Positions 47,392 through 61,400 of a stretch of 64,000 nucleotides of DNA are shown here, piece by piece. This stretch comes from Styela clava (taxonomy: Eukaryota > Chordata > Ascidiacea > Stolidobranchia > Styelidae): contig NC_135251.1 in assembly GCF_964204865.1 (NCBI RefSeq), forward strand, positions 13,578,001 to 13,642,000, given 5' to 3'. The notes below the pieces were generated by a model that was not told the origin of the DNA, ran no database searches, and worked only from the letters and a program-made list of their open reading frames with translations. A program made the position numbers and the translations under genes. How positions within the stretch are numbered: the stretch's first letter is position 1; the number at the start of each line of letters is the position of its first letter.

Positions 47392-48377
47392 AATGAATGG
47401 AAGTAAAGTTGTTCATTAAAAGATCGCAAAAGTGTTTGTGTGTAGCCTTGTCTACACTCTACAAAATGACATGCTTAATTAATAGATCAGAAATCTCCAG
47501 GTATTTTTTCCTTTAGTTCAAAAGTGCTCAGTTTTCCAACTATCTTTGTGAAACAATTCACAAATTTTGAGTCCACAAAAACTTTAATTTACTTTAGGTT
47601 GAAAAGAGAGCTACCGTTGCATTCCTGATCGACATCAGCTCCTTAAATTACACTCCATGCTAATATGAAATGGAGAGGAAGAACAATCATTATGAGTCTC
47701 AACTCTTGGGGCGCTGCAATTGCACTCCCTAGCAATTACAAACAAAAGAAGTCGTGTTTCCGCATATCAGAATTTTGCATAGATTGCTTGCCCAATCGGG
47801 GAATCGTTATAAGTTATCTGGTGGGTTTGCTTATAGATGTCGCCATGTATCATATATGGTAGTCTCATGTAACTTTCATGTCTAGTGGATGCTATTAGTG
47901 GGTCAGCTATCAAAGCCATATTCAATCATAATAACAGTGTTGTAAAGACTTAATTTTCGACCTTAGAAAGTTAATTAGATATTGAACCTTGGGTGTCTCT
48001 GCTCGATAAACTAATCTTGGTTCTCCACAGCTCCCCTTCCCCAGTAAAAATTTGTGTTTAATTTTATTTTTTGTCAATTTGGTATGTTATTTTTTACTGG
48101 ATGGAAAAAATAAACTTGACTAGGACTATGCTTGATGTAAAGTGTCCTGCATTGATTGCTTGATGTCCAGAGGTTAACTTCCTGATCGAGAAAATCTATT
48201 TCGTTCTAGAAATTCTTAGTAACAGCGCAACATATTGAGATATGAATAACTTTTATGATTTTCAAAGGATCAATGAATCTTTTTTGCAAGTTAATACATT
48301 GGAATTAATTATGTGTTGGTGAACAGGTGGTCTAACACTTTTTTCTTCAAGCTAGTCCATATATCCAGGGCGAATTG

Positions 48378-48535
48378 ACTAAGAGGCTGTGCGTTTGCCT
48401 CATAATCAGACTGTCTTATACGCACGACTCTGTCGTAATGAATACAAAAAGATTGTGACTACATAGTTCAACTTTCCAATTCGTCATGGAGGTAGCTTTG
48501 TTGTTACCAGGGAGAAAATAAAGAAACAAGAATTT
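48378..48535 (+). mobile_element. Possible tRNA-derived SINE
   Basis: GACTAAGAGGCTGTGCG and TTGCCTCATAATCAGA resemble the D-arm and anticodon region of a tRNA. The copy ends CCAGGGAGAAAATAAAG, a simple tail. A B box is not clear. Confidence 0.35.
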
Positions 48536-49448
48536 TGAATTCACTGTAGTTCTACGGATATTGTTTAATTAGTATTATTGTGATATATATTCATGCACAC
48601 ACTATAAGGAACTCAGAACATAAAAGCGCCATAGTGTGGGTTACAGATAACACTAGCGAAGGATCCAGATATTTAGCACATAGAGATTGGGAGGCATATA
48701 TCGAAAAAGATTGGGAACCATCCATATAGTTAATTAGACGCGAAACTTCACTAGAACTTTAACCAGATAAATGAAACATTCAATTCACTAGCTAATTGCA
48801 TAGTTCTCCACAAAATCATGCCTTCCTTCTACTGGAATAAAAATGAAAGCCAAGAAAAATGAAATGTTGGGTTGTATTAATAAAACTAACATTTCAGCAC
48901 AAACAAACACTTTGTTGCAAGCAATTTTAAATACAATGTGCATGTGTTATCTGTGTATTAGCTAACTTTACAATATAATACAATATAGAGAATTAAAACC
49001 AAACAGAAGTACCTATGAAAATTGATTTAAAATTTAATAAGAATAATAGGACCATATGAATATGGATAAAACAATATAAGTTCGTTAAAACAAAAATGGA
49101 GACTTTGAATGCAGAATGGTTACTCATGATGTTTTAAAAATAACAAACAATTTAATTTAAGATAAAATTGAAATGAAGTAATTTTACTAGCCAATAAGAG
49201 AGAGAGTCGTGGTGTATTGTAAAATAAAAACAGCCGAATTAAAATAAAACAAAGCAACAAATTCATCACTAAAAAATAACCAATTTATTATTAAAAAAGA
49301 TAGACGAATCAACCAATGAAAAAAATCTCAATTACCAGGCGGTACTTGAACTAGCCCAAACCAAGGTAATAGTTATACAGATAAGTTGTACTTAAAATAT
49401 AAAAACATTCACTTTAAATAGTTTTAGATATCCATAACTGCAGGCCAC

Positions 49449-49454
49449 TTTATT
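49449..49454 (-). promoter_or_regulatory. Probable polyadenylation signal for ITPK1
   Basis: TTTATT on the plus strand is AATAAA on the minus strand, about 45 nt after the ITPK1 stop. If used, the 3' UTR is very short. Confidence 0.4.
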
Positions 49455-49495
49455 TAAATTAGCATAGATAGACAAGCTGTGACACAATGCTGTTT

Positions 49496-52400
49496 TTACC
49501 TCGCTTGCTTATTTTTGGCAGAAATTACACCGTTTCGAGAAGATTTTTTTAACGGTGGTTCTTCGTGACAGTTCGTATCGTTGTTATTTGACCTTGTTTT
49601 CATGAGAGGTTTAATCAGAGCGGTTTTTGCAGAGCCATTCTGTTTTCTTGCTGATATTCCGTTCGTTTGTGGCTCAAGCTTCTTCATAACGTGATTCATA
49701 AGAGTATCAAGAAAATCAGGCACACCATCGTATCCTGGAAAAAATAAGTGAATCACATTATATAAATCTACAAATTGGCTATGTGTTCAATGGTATTTGA
49801 TGATTTTGATCTCCAACGCAACGCAAATTGACTTGGGCACAAATACCAAAAAACCAACTATTGATAACAAAAACTTTGCCGTAACCAAGCCTTCTATAAT
49901 AGTCTGTTAGGTAAAAATTTGTAAACTTAAAGCTTTTTAGGTTTTTGTGGAAAATTTCGACTTCTTTCATCACTATTGAAATTCAGACTCCCAAGAATTT
50001 AAAACTTCCATTCCATGACAAATATTCAAAACTCCGACTACACAAGGTTTCAGCCTCGATTTTGAATTGAAGTATTTAAAAAAAACAATTATTCATTTTT
50101 GAATAAACATGAAAATTACCGTACCTGGAAACACATTAACATCAATTATATACTGCTTCCCAGTTTCTATACTTGCAATAATATCGACACCATACATTGT
50201 CATATGCAATTCATTGTGTAATTCTTTGGTCATAGCATCAATTGCAGAAGTTTCTAGAGGTGGGGCTATTTGGACATCTTCCTCATCAGGCTGAAATAGA
50301 GATTATGAGGAATGAGATGGCCTAAAGGTTAAAGGTTAGACATAACTGTGTTGGCATCGCAGGTTACACATCTCTGAGTCAAATGTTAAGTCCACCACCT
50401 CAGGCAGGGTGTTAAATTGAGTAGGCTATGCCAAACTGGAGAATAGCTCCTAATATATCGATAAATATCAGTGATTACCTAATCTCATGCCCGACCTTGA
50501 CTGGTGAACAGGCAAGAGGTTGTGGTTTGCCATGTAATTGAGCTGAATTATTAATTTTTCTTTCCCCAAAGATAAATGGGAAAACTCTATCCTAAATTGA
50601 ATCCTAAATATAGCACAGAATATCAAGCTGAAATAAACGTACGTTGTTCAAAAAGCATTAATATTGATTATTTCAATAAATTTTTAATTATAAATCAATT
50701 TTGAAAATGACCCAAATCTTCTGTAATTAGATTTTTGGAGACTTTAGTCTGAAGTTTCTTCTTTATTAATAACTTACAGTGGTCAACTTGGATCTTGAAG
50801 AATCTCCGCTTGATATATCGTGAGAATTGAAAAATATGGTTTTGTGATCTGAAAGAAAGAATACAGTTAGCAAAACATCATAACATCGTAGAAATAAACA
50901 TGAACACCTCTATTTTTGGATTTCAATATCCTAATAGCACTTATTATGAGTTGGGCAAAACCGATTAGGTACTATTCCAAGTGCATCCTGAAATAATATT
51001 GTTGAAAATGGAATATTCGAAACATTCTAAAATGGGCCATGTTAAACCAAGGAACAAATATAAGTCAATGCATATTTAATGAATTTGGAAATGCAGAAAA
51101 GTTAAAATGAATCATTGGTTGAAAATAAAATAATAATTTAACGAAATTCAGAATTTGGGCATTTTAAATTATTTTTTCTAAATCTAATTTTGTTTTGTTA
51201 TCCCTGGCAGATGCATAAATGACGTCACCCCATCTGATTAATGATTTATTGTGATTAATTTTTGATTTGTATTCAAATGTGCTTTCCAGTATTTTCTACA
51301 AAATTTAAGAACGAAAATTTCTCATTCTATGTCATTTTCACAAACAAATATATGCAAACCGAAGAAAGAAAATGTTCATTACACTAAATAATTTACAAGT
51401 CAATTACAACAAACCTTTTAGACTATCTTTTGAAAAATCCCTGAGTGAAGGTCGTTGTACAACATGATATTTGTCAGCAATTACATAAATCTACAAAAAT
51501 AAAGAGTTTTTTAACGAAATGTGTTCGAAAAAATGTCAAAAGACGTCTTTATGAAAGAATGGCTTGGCGACGTGACGCATCGTGCTAAGTGTTAGGAATA
51601 CCACACCTCCGAATACCCTGCATGGGTTCGTAGGTTCGAATCCCATGTGAAGATAATTATGTGGAAGAGGATTGCTAGACTCCTCATCGTCGTAGGGTGG
51701 TTCACGTAACCGCTGGTCAGTTATGGCTTCCTCCACCATCAAGACCATGCTTCCGAAAACAAATAACTGGCTAACTAATCCCATGCCAGATATGATTTAC
51801 ACAAAAATCACTATGCAAAGGTTACCTTATTACAGTATTTAAGAAGTAAATGGTATCAATACATAGTCATACAAATGCCATTGTTATTATAATTTTATAT
51901 TGTCATAAAATGTGAATACTCTATTCATAGATATAATATACCGGTAGTCGTAACAGGAAATTATGAAACATTGAAGTCGAATTTGGACCAAGCGGACATT
52001 GACATCTTCCAAATTGGAAAAGTTACATACAAGATAGCAAGAACTAATTTTTCTTCAAAAGTTGCGATTTTGACTGAAAGAATTCCAGCCATGAAAAACT
52101 AAAACCGAATAATCTGCTATACCCAGTTGCACTATAAAATATTACATTCATATAACGATTATCAAATAATCAAGAATTCAACAATATATATTCAATTTCT
52201 TTATTTTGGAAATGCTAGAAATTTAAAATACAAAGATAGTTAATTGATTTTATAGTTTGGATTTTCATAAACGAAATGACCCTAAATCAATCCTAAAATA
52301 AAATATATAAAATATTGAATATAGTTAATCCTGATTCCAGTTGACATGGATACCCCTGTTTATAAGTGAGATCATATTTCACATAGTTATCAATTGCTGC

Positions 52401-55400
52401 CTATTGTTATATCCTAATCACTAAAATTTGTGACGCATGGCCAGAAGAAAACACAAAGCTTCTCCTGTGAGACAATAGGCTCCATCAAAAGTGTTTGATT
52501 ACACTCAGTCAAAATCTATAAAGATACATTTAGGAAGAAGAATGAAATTTTGAGTGGAATCTTTGGATTAAAAAAGTCAGGTGACTTTTACCGCCAAAAG
52601 TAAAAAACTTAATTTTTTCATGATTTTCACAGTATTTAATTTCCAGCGAAACTTTTAAAAAAGTCATACAAGTCAATGCTCATATATTATGGATACCAAA
52701 ATTAGAGTCAAATGTTAAACTAATTGTACTGAATGGCATATGACATTCGGTCGATAAATTATAAAAACAGCGACATTTTTGGTGAAATAAGCTTCTGTAA
52801 TAATTTGAAGAAAAATAAAAGTAATATCCTTCTAAAAACTTCAATCTTCAATTACTGAAAAACGGAAAGAAAAGCAATTTTTTCACAACAGCAACAAGAA
52901 CCACATTTAGTAAAACTGCCCATGGGCCCATGACGTCCCATACCAAAAAATGTTTAAGGTCCTACTACCGTAAACCTAAAAATGTATATATGTTACACAA
53001 AATAAATTGGAAGCTCAATGATGACTACTAAGAGACGATATTGAAGCACTTATGAAGCACTTACAAGTTTTCATTTTGTGTTCTTTGTCGAGAAGGATGA
53101 TCTGTGAGAAATGCTATAAAAAAAAAGAGAAAATCAACCAACCTTATAAAGAAGAGCTCCGTGATTAATAAAAGTTTGCGCAACACAAGGTGGATCAACA
53201 TCTTTCAGTCCTTCTTTGTTGAATATGATTGACATCTGACAAACCAGAAAATTGAATCAGTGAGGTTCATTCATTATATTGAAAATGCCACTGAGTAATC
53301 AGAGCTGACCAGACTCAACGCTCTCATGTCTGGTCTCAGATTTCTAATTTAAAGCAATTTTGTATTATTGATACTGCAGTCAAATTCATATAACAATTGT
53401 GTAGAATAAGCATTTCAAGCTGAAAAGTATCAAAAACTAACGCATACATCACTTCAAAGAAACATGCAATGAAAATGTATAGTAATATATTCACCCCATC
53501 AGGCAGACATGCTTCGGCACAAATGAAAATAGGGAAATATAAAATGGAAATGTATCTTATATTGTGGAGGAAAAAATGAACGAATGGTTTGTAATTGAAT
53601 CAATAAGATATAATTGTAATATGACTAACTTTATTCGAAACCTCACATCAATCGACTAATGCAACTTTCACGCCTCACTGCAATGCACTCAGTTGAACCA
53701 TACAAATATCAGATATATAAAATGATGTTTCTTGGCTTTTAAAATTCAAATACTGTACTACTGGACTTTTAGGGCTGGACAGGGCTTCTAAGTATGTGCT
53801 TGGTTGTAGCATTAATAATATTCATTATCAACTAGTATCACTATAATGGGTAATCCTGTAGCGTGTGTACCAGGTTAGGGTTAGGCCATAATTTTGTTGC
53901 AATTTTCCTTATTTTGGTTCTATTGTGAGTTCGGGGACGGTCTGTGTCAGCCAAGTGGATATATCCCCCTGCCCATAGGTTTCCGTCCCTTTACACAACT
54001 TGATGTAAAGTAGGCGAACAAAATTAGTTACCTCCATATGTATGGGTACACACACTTCTGGGGGGCCCTATAATACCTATTTATACACATATTTAAGCCA
54101 GGCACAAATCAGAGTGCGATATCAATACCTAGTTATCCGATCTGAGATTTTAAGCAAAACATGGTGAATAAAGAATTATAAAATGGGCAATTGAATGCAT
54201 TCAAAAAGGCTGAGAACCACTGAATTTTATTCTAACAATAAAAAGTGTACAATCATTGGGGTCAGGGGCAAACGATCCTGTAGAATTTTCAAGATGCTGG
54301 TCATTTAGTAATAGTACAAGCTTATTACAAAAAATAATATCTTTCACTGATAAGAATTTGGTTAGGACCTGATCACCACAAGCGCATAGGTTAATGATAA
54401 ATCACTAACAAGTTATGCCAAACATCTAGTCACTAAATGTAATAATATTTACTCATTTAGTGCATATAGCCCCCCACAAATAGTATTCCGTAACGTAAGG
54501 TAATATTGCAATGAGCCTATTAGGTATATTTGATCAAATTGTAAATATAAAGACTAGAATCTTTGTTTTATACTGAGTGAGAAAACTTGCTGGAATTGCT
54601 TATTTAGTTAGGTTACCAGTCCATGTCGAACATGTGAAAAGTTAATCAGTTACTCAGCTTTTATTTTGTATGCATGGAACATAATCAGGCTTGACACAAA
54701 GTTTAAAAAAAGTAAGATCATGTAATATATTGCAATAGTGGTATTTTTGAACACAATTAAATTTACACTTGAGCACAGTAGAAAACCTATTCAAAAATGC
54801 CAGAGTGTCTATCCTGATAGAAATTTTGTTTAGATGTTGTTCGACCTTGTTGACCTTGCAGTCTTTTGATAATATTTCATGATTATTGTTTAATCTTTTT
54901 AATATAATGTGAAATTTTGATGTATATGCGATGATAAATCATTATCTAGAACCAGATATACCCTATTCAGCATAGGCTACAAATTATTACACTCTCCTCG
55001 GTTTGTATGAGTTATTATTTTTCACAATTTTCTTTGATTTTATATAAGTATTCCTATGTAGTCCAGTCATACACAAACCTACATAAATATTATTAATGAA
55101 GTACACAGCACCAACTGATAATGTTTTTTTGACATGTGAAGTGAAACCTTTGATACAAAGAACAGCCGAATTTACAGCCATAATTTAATTTACGCACACA
55201 ATTGAGATCCAGAATAAGAAATTTTACATCACCCACTTGAAATATAACAAATTAAAATGATGAAGTAATGAAAAAGACTCAGTGTCAAGAAATGGAATAG
55301 CAAGAGACTTGGAGAAATAATGATTGGCGATACATGGACACACCAAAACAAAAAGTGAACAAAAGATGAATGCACACACGGGCGGCGTACCCAAGGGGGG

Positions 55401-58400
55401 GTTGCGGGCCGGAACCCTTTCCGCCCTTTAAAATGTAAAAAAAACACCCACATTCTAGACCAGACCCGCTGGCTGCTGTGGTCTAACTTAGCAATTAGAA
55501 GTTTCAGAACGCCCCCTTTAAAAATTTGACTATGCCCCTGAGTGTACTCCAAAAACCGCTATGTGGTATTCTTGAATTACAATTACCAGTAGTTCTCAGA
55601 AACTCAGGTCAAACATATTTTAATATAGAATAAGATTTTAATATTCATCCCGGGAGAGGAAAGTCATTAGACAGCTACCGTACATCATATGGCTAACAAC
55701 AGCCTCTTGTCTAACTACCAATCCATGTTCAGGTATTGGAATGGTTTACCAGTTATTTGTTTTAGATATATGGACTTCATATTAAAAAATAAAACCTGAT
55801 AAAAAATTCAAATTTGTCCCTATGTTAAATGAGAACCTACTGTACAATGCACTACGATGTTATGATTTATAAATTGAACCTTTCGTGGAGTTATTGATCA
55901 CTTTAAAGTATTGAACGATTATTGTTAATGTTAATTCTTTTGGTTTATCAATCACTATGCAATATGCAAAACAAAAAGGCTTTTGAATTAAGGATTCACA
56001 TCAACAGCCAAAATAGGTGCTTTTTGACCAGGTGATTGCATATGCCTTTTCATTAAATGCAACAACCCAAATTTACACGTAACTCATTAATGAAGAGAAA
56101 TGTGATTAGTTTAAAGCGGTACCAATATGATGAGTTGCTTAGATATATATGCATACAGAGCACGTCAATTTTGTGTGCTAAACTGGCCTGAAAAGCAGTC
56201 TGTTATATTGCATAGCAATGTTTCCAATTTTACAGAGTGCTAAATTCTGCATATAGTTGCCACTTTTCAGTTCAACATGACAGTTACATGTTAATAATAG
56301 AATACAAGAGCATGTGACTATTACTTTGTTTATAATTCAATATTTACCTGTGACACTTCATATTAACACCCACATACTCTTGTTTACAATCTACCGGTAC
56401 TTACATTAAATTACCCTTTACTTCATGCCATTTACCTTATATTACATAGCATGAACTAGAATATTAGAAGGTAGAACTTAACAATTGTTAAAGTCTGTTA
56501 CACTATTCCCCATATTACTAAAAAATGCCATAATTAGGGGTATATAAAAAATTTTGTTTGAAAAAATTGAAATTTAATACTACTTTTTTTATTAAGTATA
56601 TTAGTAATCAAGATTATCACTTCTCTGTAATCTTTGCTCTAGTGAAATAACGATTTTCGGCATTGAATTTTGCATTGTGTACTGATTTGACGCGAAAAAA
56701 ACTGCGTCATTATTATTTATAACTGAAATACATCACAAGTCAAAATTGTAAAATACCAAAATTATTCAGACATGAACACTTCTAACCACGATACCAGATA
56801 ATGACTTTGTTTTCGAAACAATCAAAATAGAATATATTTTATATATATTTGAAAAAAATTTCGCAACATTCCAGACTCCAGACATGACAATTATGCTGGC
56901 AATTAGCTTGAAAAAATATTTTATTAAATAATGTCTTTTTAATTTCTCCAAATGTCTCCAATTCATGCATTCATGCACACATTGACATTGAAAATAATTT
57001 AGTAAAAATTTTATGATAAACGAAAAATGATGAAAAAGTTTGTGTGAATAAACGTAAATGTTACATTAATTGAGCACGAATAAACATACATATTAATATT
57101 AATTTTATCATATAATAAAAATATGTATCCGATTATATAGCCAAAAGCCATTATACCACTTCTAATTTCACCAGGCCGCATATAATCCGCACTACACCAT
57201 AACTACGAATCGAATTCTAGACAACACTACAGAATTCGTAACAAACAAACAAAAAAATTTGAATGCCAAGTAAGCAGGCAATGAGCATCCATTATGCGTT
57301 ATGCATTTCAGATGAAACACCACAAGAATGAAATGTTAAGACAGGAGAATGATTATTTTTTTCTCACTTGGCGATTCATGTCTTGGTACTGAGAGAATTC
57401 AGCAAATTTTTGATTCCCGTATGAAGTAGAGGTTCTGGTGTTGTGCTGATTATTAGTGACACAATTTATGTTATTAATAACATTTTTTGACAATTTTTTT
57501 TTCAATTTTTCATGTGCAAAAAAAGTTTCTATGAAAGAGGAAGAAGACTGTCAATAAGACACTGCCTTTTTAGTAAGAAACACAGCTCCTGCTGTTGTTA
57601 CATGTGTGAAATTATATCACTCATCATCAGTATCAGTATACAAAAATAAATTTCAAATTGTGAGTTATGTATGAAGAATTTTATATCAACATCTAATATT
57701 CATTTTAAAAACAACTAATCACATTTTTGTAATAGTATTGAACCATTGAAATAATAAGCGTGATAGATGTAATCACAATAATGGGGATAAGTCTGCACAA
57801 AAGTAACTCCAATATTAGACTTGTCCAATTTGAATAATTCAATCTACCATAAATCTCATTAAGAACAAATGTCTTAACAAATCAATCACACACACAACCA
57901 GGACTTCAAATAATACCATAATTGTTTGAACTTTGGGTCATCTTCTTAAAAATGAGGATAATATTAGCCTGCATTTGCAATTATACAGAACTGCTCGAAT
58001 TAATCTAGGTAGTACTGTTGATCAATGGGTCCCAAACTGTACCTCGAGACGCCCTCATGCATGACAAAACAGTTTAGAGTGAATTCTGTTGAATTTGACA
58101 TTGAACAAAAAGTACGACTGGCTATATCAGTCATAATATGGTTGTTTGTGTTCACAATACAATTTCACAATGCATAAATGTGTCGGAGCCTGAAAAGTTT
58201 AGTAGATGGTACCACATTGAATTCTTATAATTTAAGTAGGACAATTTTTTCTATCAAATCAGTGACATAATAAAACACTTCCAAAGGAAATATTTGCCTT
58301 AAAACTAAACTGGAATTAAATTAAACTTCCAAAATTGTCAAATACATTTTATGTTTTGCAATGAGTTATGTTGCTTTTGAAACTTTATATTATACAATTT

Positions 58401-61400
58401 AATAATAATAGGAGCATCATTTTGGAAATACATGCTTCAAGCATTTGTTATTTTTCAATCAAAGATTTCAAATAATAGAAAATTATGTGATTTGTGAGCA
58501 TGATGGAATGGGGGAGAAGTAACATTACCCTTCCTAGCACGTTTACAGTAAGCAATGATTTTCAATTATCAAATTTCACTCTTCAATGAAACTATTACAA
58601 ACTAAATACTAAAAGAATTGGCCGGTAAAAAAGGGCGTCGTATGTTACGGAGCTTGACTTTCTATGAGACGCACATATCTCCATTATTCATATGTTGAAG
58701 CAAATATTTATTGTGCACCTCAGCTAACCCATGTCGTCAAGGGAAATAAAATAATAAGGTGTGTTCTCAATGTAATGAATACTTAGATAAACAGTAAGGA
58801 GTGTATTTATGAATGAATAAATTTACTAAAAAGAAATGGTAAATTAACGTTGATAATAAAAATGGGTATTGTCAGAATTATAGGAATAAGATTATCAATA
58901 TGCTTATAAATAATTTAGCTCATATTTAAACTCAATTTAAACTCGAAAACACAGTGAAAAATTGAAGCAACATACAAGCAATTCTATGGTTATTAATATC
59001 TAAACAATCACAGAGCTCATAATATATAGACCTATCATCATATACCATTTTGTACTATTACTACTCTATTAGCCGTGCATAAAAAGCTGGCGAGCGAAAT
59101 TGCAAAAATACATTCACGATACACACACATATTTTCAGCCAATAACGTGACATACCGATAAGAAAAAAATATAAAAAAAAACATTTGAAGAGGTACAACC
59201 CTACCTTATGCGATGCTGATCCATGTGCCACACTTTTCTTGCATACTGTAAAAATTGTGAAAATTTTCTTCTTAGAAAGTGTAAATATGAAATAGGAAAA
59301 AAACATGTAATAGCCAAAAAGTATATTATTTCAATCATTATTTATATACATGCGAATCAACTGAATGAATTCTAACCAGATTCATTATGATATTCTCCTT
59401 ACACACAATATTGACAGAATTAAATAAACATAGTTATAATGAAATGGTTGAACAAACAAAGATGAGGTAATTCTGCAAAGCCACATGAAAAAGCACACGA
59501 ATACTACTAAACCATGACTACAATAAAATAACCAAAAATGAAAATTTTATTTAATTTCAGGTTTGCGTGATAACTGATGATCTAGTGGTTAATAATATAC
59601 TAACTTTAATTACATTGCCAAGGTTATATAACTGGTATTTCAATCCCTTGTCCATCAACCCGTCATATACTACATAAGCAAGTTGAGCGTAATTCCGGTA
59701 CTTTTAACAGCAGGTCCATATATATGAGTGACTGCTCATACAGAGCCATGTTCAGTACAGAATATAAAGCTTCTCAAACTCTATATAGCTTCACAGATAG
59801 AGATAATATTGTACCAGGCGACCAAAGATCGTACTCACCAAAAGGAAATTCAACACTATTTGCTCTCATTTGCTCCAAAATATCAGCTTCATTTCTCGAA
59901 GTAATGTAAGCAAATGTTGGAATGTGTAATGTACCTGGAACAAAAAAATATCTTCCATTAGTTTCAGATTCAAAAAAAAAAAAATTCTCAAAGCAAAGCC
60001 AAGGGATACTCAGAAGAAAGGCAGGTGATCTGACAACAACCAAAAAGTCAGAAGCTGCAGACGCTATAAAGAATTGTGATGTTACACTGTTACAATCTAA
60101 ATTTCGAAATACCAAAAACCAGAGAATAATAAATTCTAAATATGATAACCACGCCCATATCCTTCTCTAAGATGACGCCAGATGATTTACGCCCACACAA
60201 TTTGAAAAAAAAGTTTATCTGAGTACTAGTACTAGGATTAATTTATCAAGAATGTTGTCTTTCTATGATGTAACAATACTAATTTTCAACTGAAAAAATA
60301 CACCATACACTGTAATAAAAACATGCAAAACAAGTTACACATTTTACTTAAGTTAATACACCTTTGTATGTCTACTATTAATTGCATGAGGCACATCAGA
60401 AATGTTCTTTCACTCAATTTATCTTTTACTTTATTTATTACTCTATAAAAACCTTATTATGAAAAATTAAAAAGCTCTAAACTTGAGAATTAAATCATAT
60501 TCAGAATTAATATGGACAATTCAACAAATTTGTTTGCACCAACCATTCAGCAATATCCAGTTAGCAAGATTTTATAGTGCACTCAGAAGATGATGGATAT
60601 ATGGTGAAAAGAAAACAATAAATGTCAAATTGTTGACATTTGAAGGACAACAATGTCAGTCACACCTTAATACTTTGATATATGGTATATATACTATCGA
60701 TAATAACTTTATGACCAGTCAGGTTTGTTTATATCTTTATATCTGTATTATAGGTGTAAAATTTATTCCAACATAATATTTATATACCCAAATAAACTAT
60801 CTTGAGTTCTATCAACCACTATTTATCATGTAAAAATGAAAATTTCTTCCAACTTGAATCCAGTTAATTCAAAAATATCATAGTATGCAATTATAAATCA
60901 ATTCGTTTATCGATTCTTGTCTTGCATGATCAAAAATTTATATCTGAATCTGCAATTCGGCTACAGCAGTTATATAATTTATACAAGTTTGCTGGTTTGC
61001 ATAATGCGGTGGTTCATACCAAAGTTTCCGCAAGTCCGAGAGTTTATATTTACATATTTATAATGTTCAAATATAATCAAATACCTATTAGGTTTGCCAC
61101 TATTATTAAACTTGCCACACTTCAAAGATCATTTAGTTTTGATAGTATTAGGTTTGCTTTTATATATTATTTATAATTCAATGAATTATATGAATTAAAC
61201 ACACAATGAAAGATACTAAACTATTGCTGCACAGGGGTTTCTCCAGTCACTGGAATGTTTCAATAGGGTTTTGCTCCACCAAATAGTTGAGAGCCACTGG
61301 TTTAATGTATATTATATATACATTAATATATATTTGAACATAAACAACCTTCAAATAAATATCTTAATAAAAGTTTCCTAACAATTCTAACTGTTCCTAA

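Larger units (their letters stand above)
46755..49495. other. Convergent intergenic region CMTR1 / ITPK1
   Basis: Presumed 3' UTRs of both genes. Weak AATAAA candidates occur for CMTR1 at 47386. A tRNA-like repeat lies at 48378-48535. The reading frames at 47160-47390 and 47665-47862 are not recognisable. No other feature was seen. Confidence 0.6.
53236..59204. other. 6-kb ITPK1 intron
   Basis: AT-rich, without recognisable exons on either strand. It contains MITE copy E (53848-54066) and a GC-richer repeat fragment (55375-55550). The rest shows no structure I can name. Confidence 0.6.

Noticed and set aside
50109..50294. Plus-strand 61-codon frame
   Set aside because: Antisense of the ITPK1 exon carrying the conserved IIDVNVFPG end.
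51630..51660. Functional tRNA gene around the GGTTCGAATCCC box
   Set aside because: No acceptor stem or complete cloverleaf; the sequence continues into a SINE body found at several other places.
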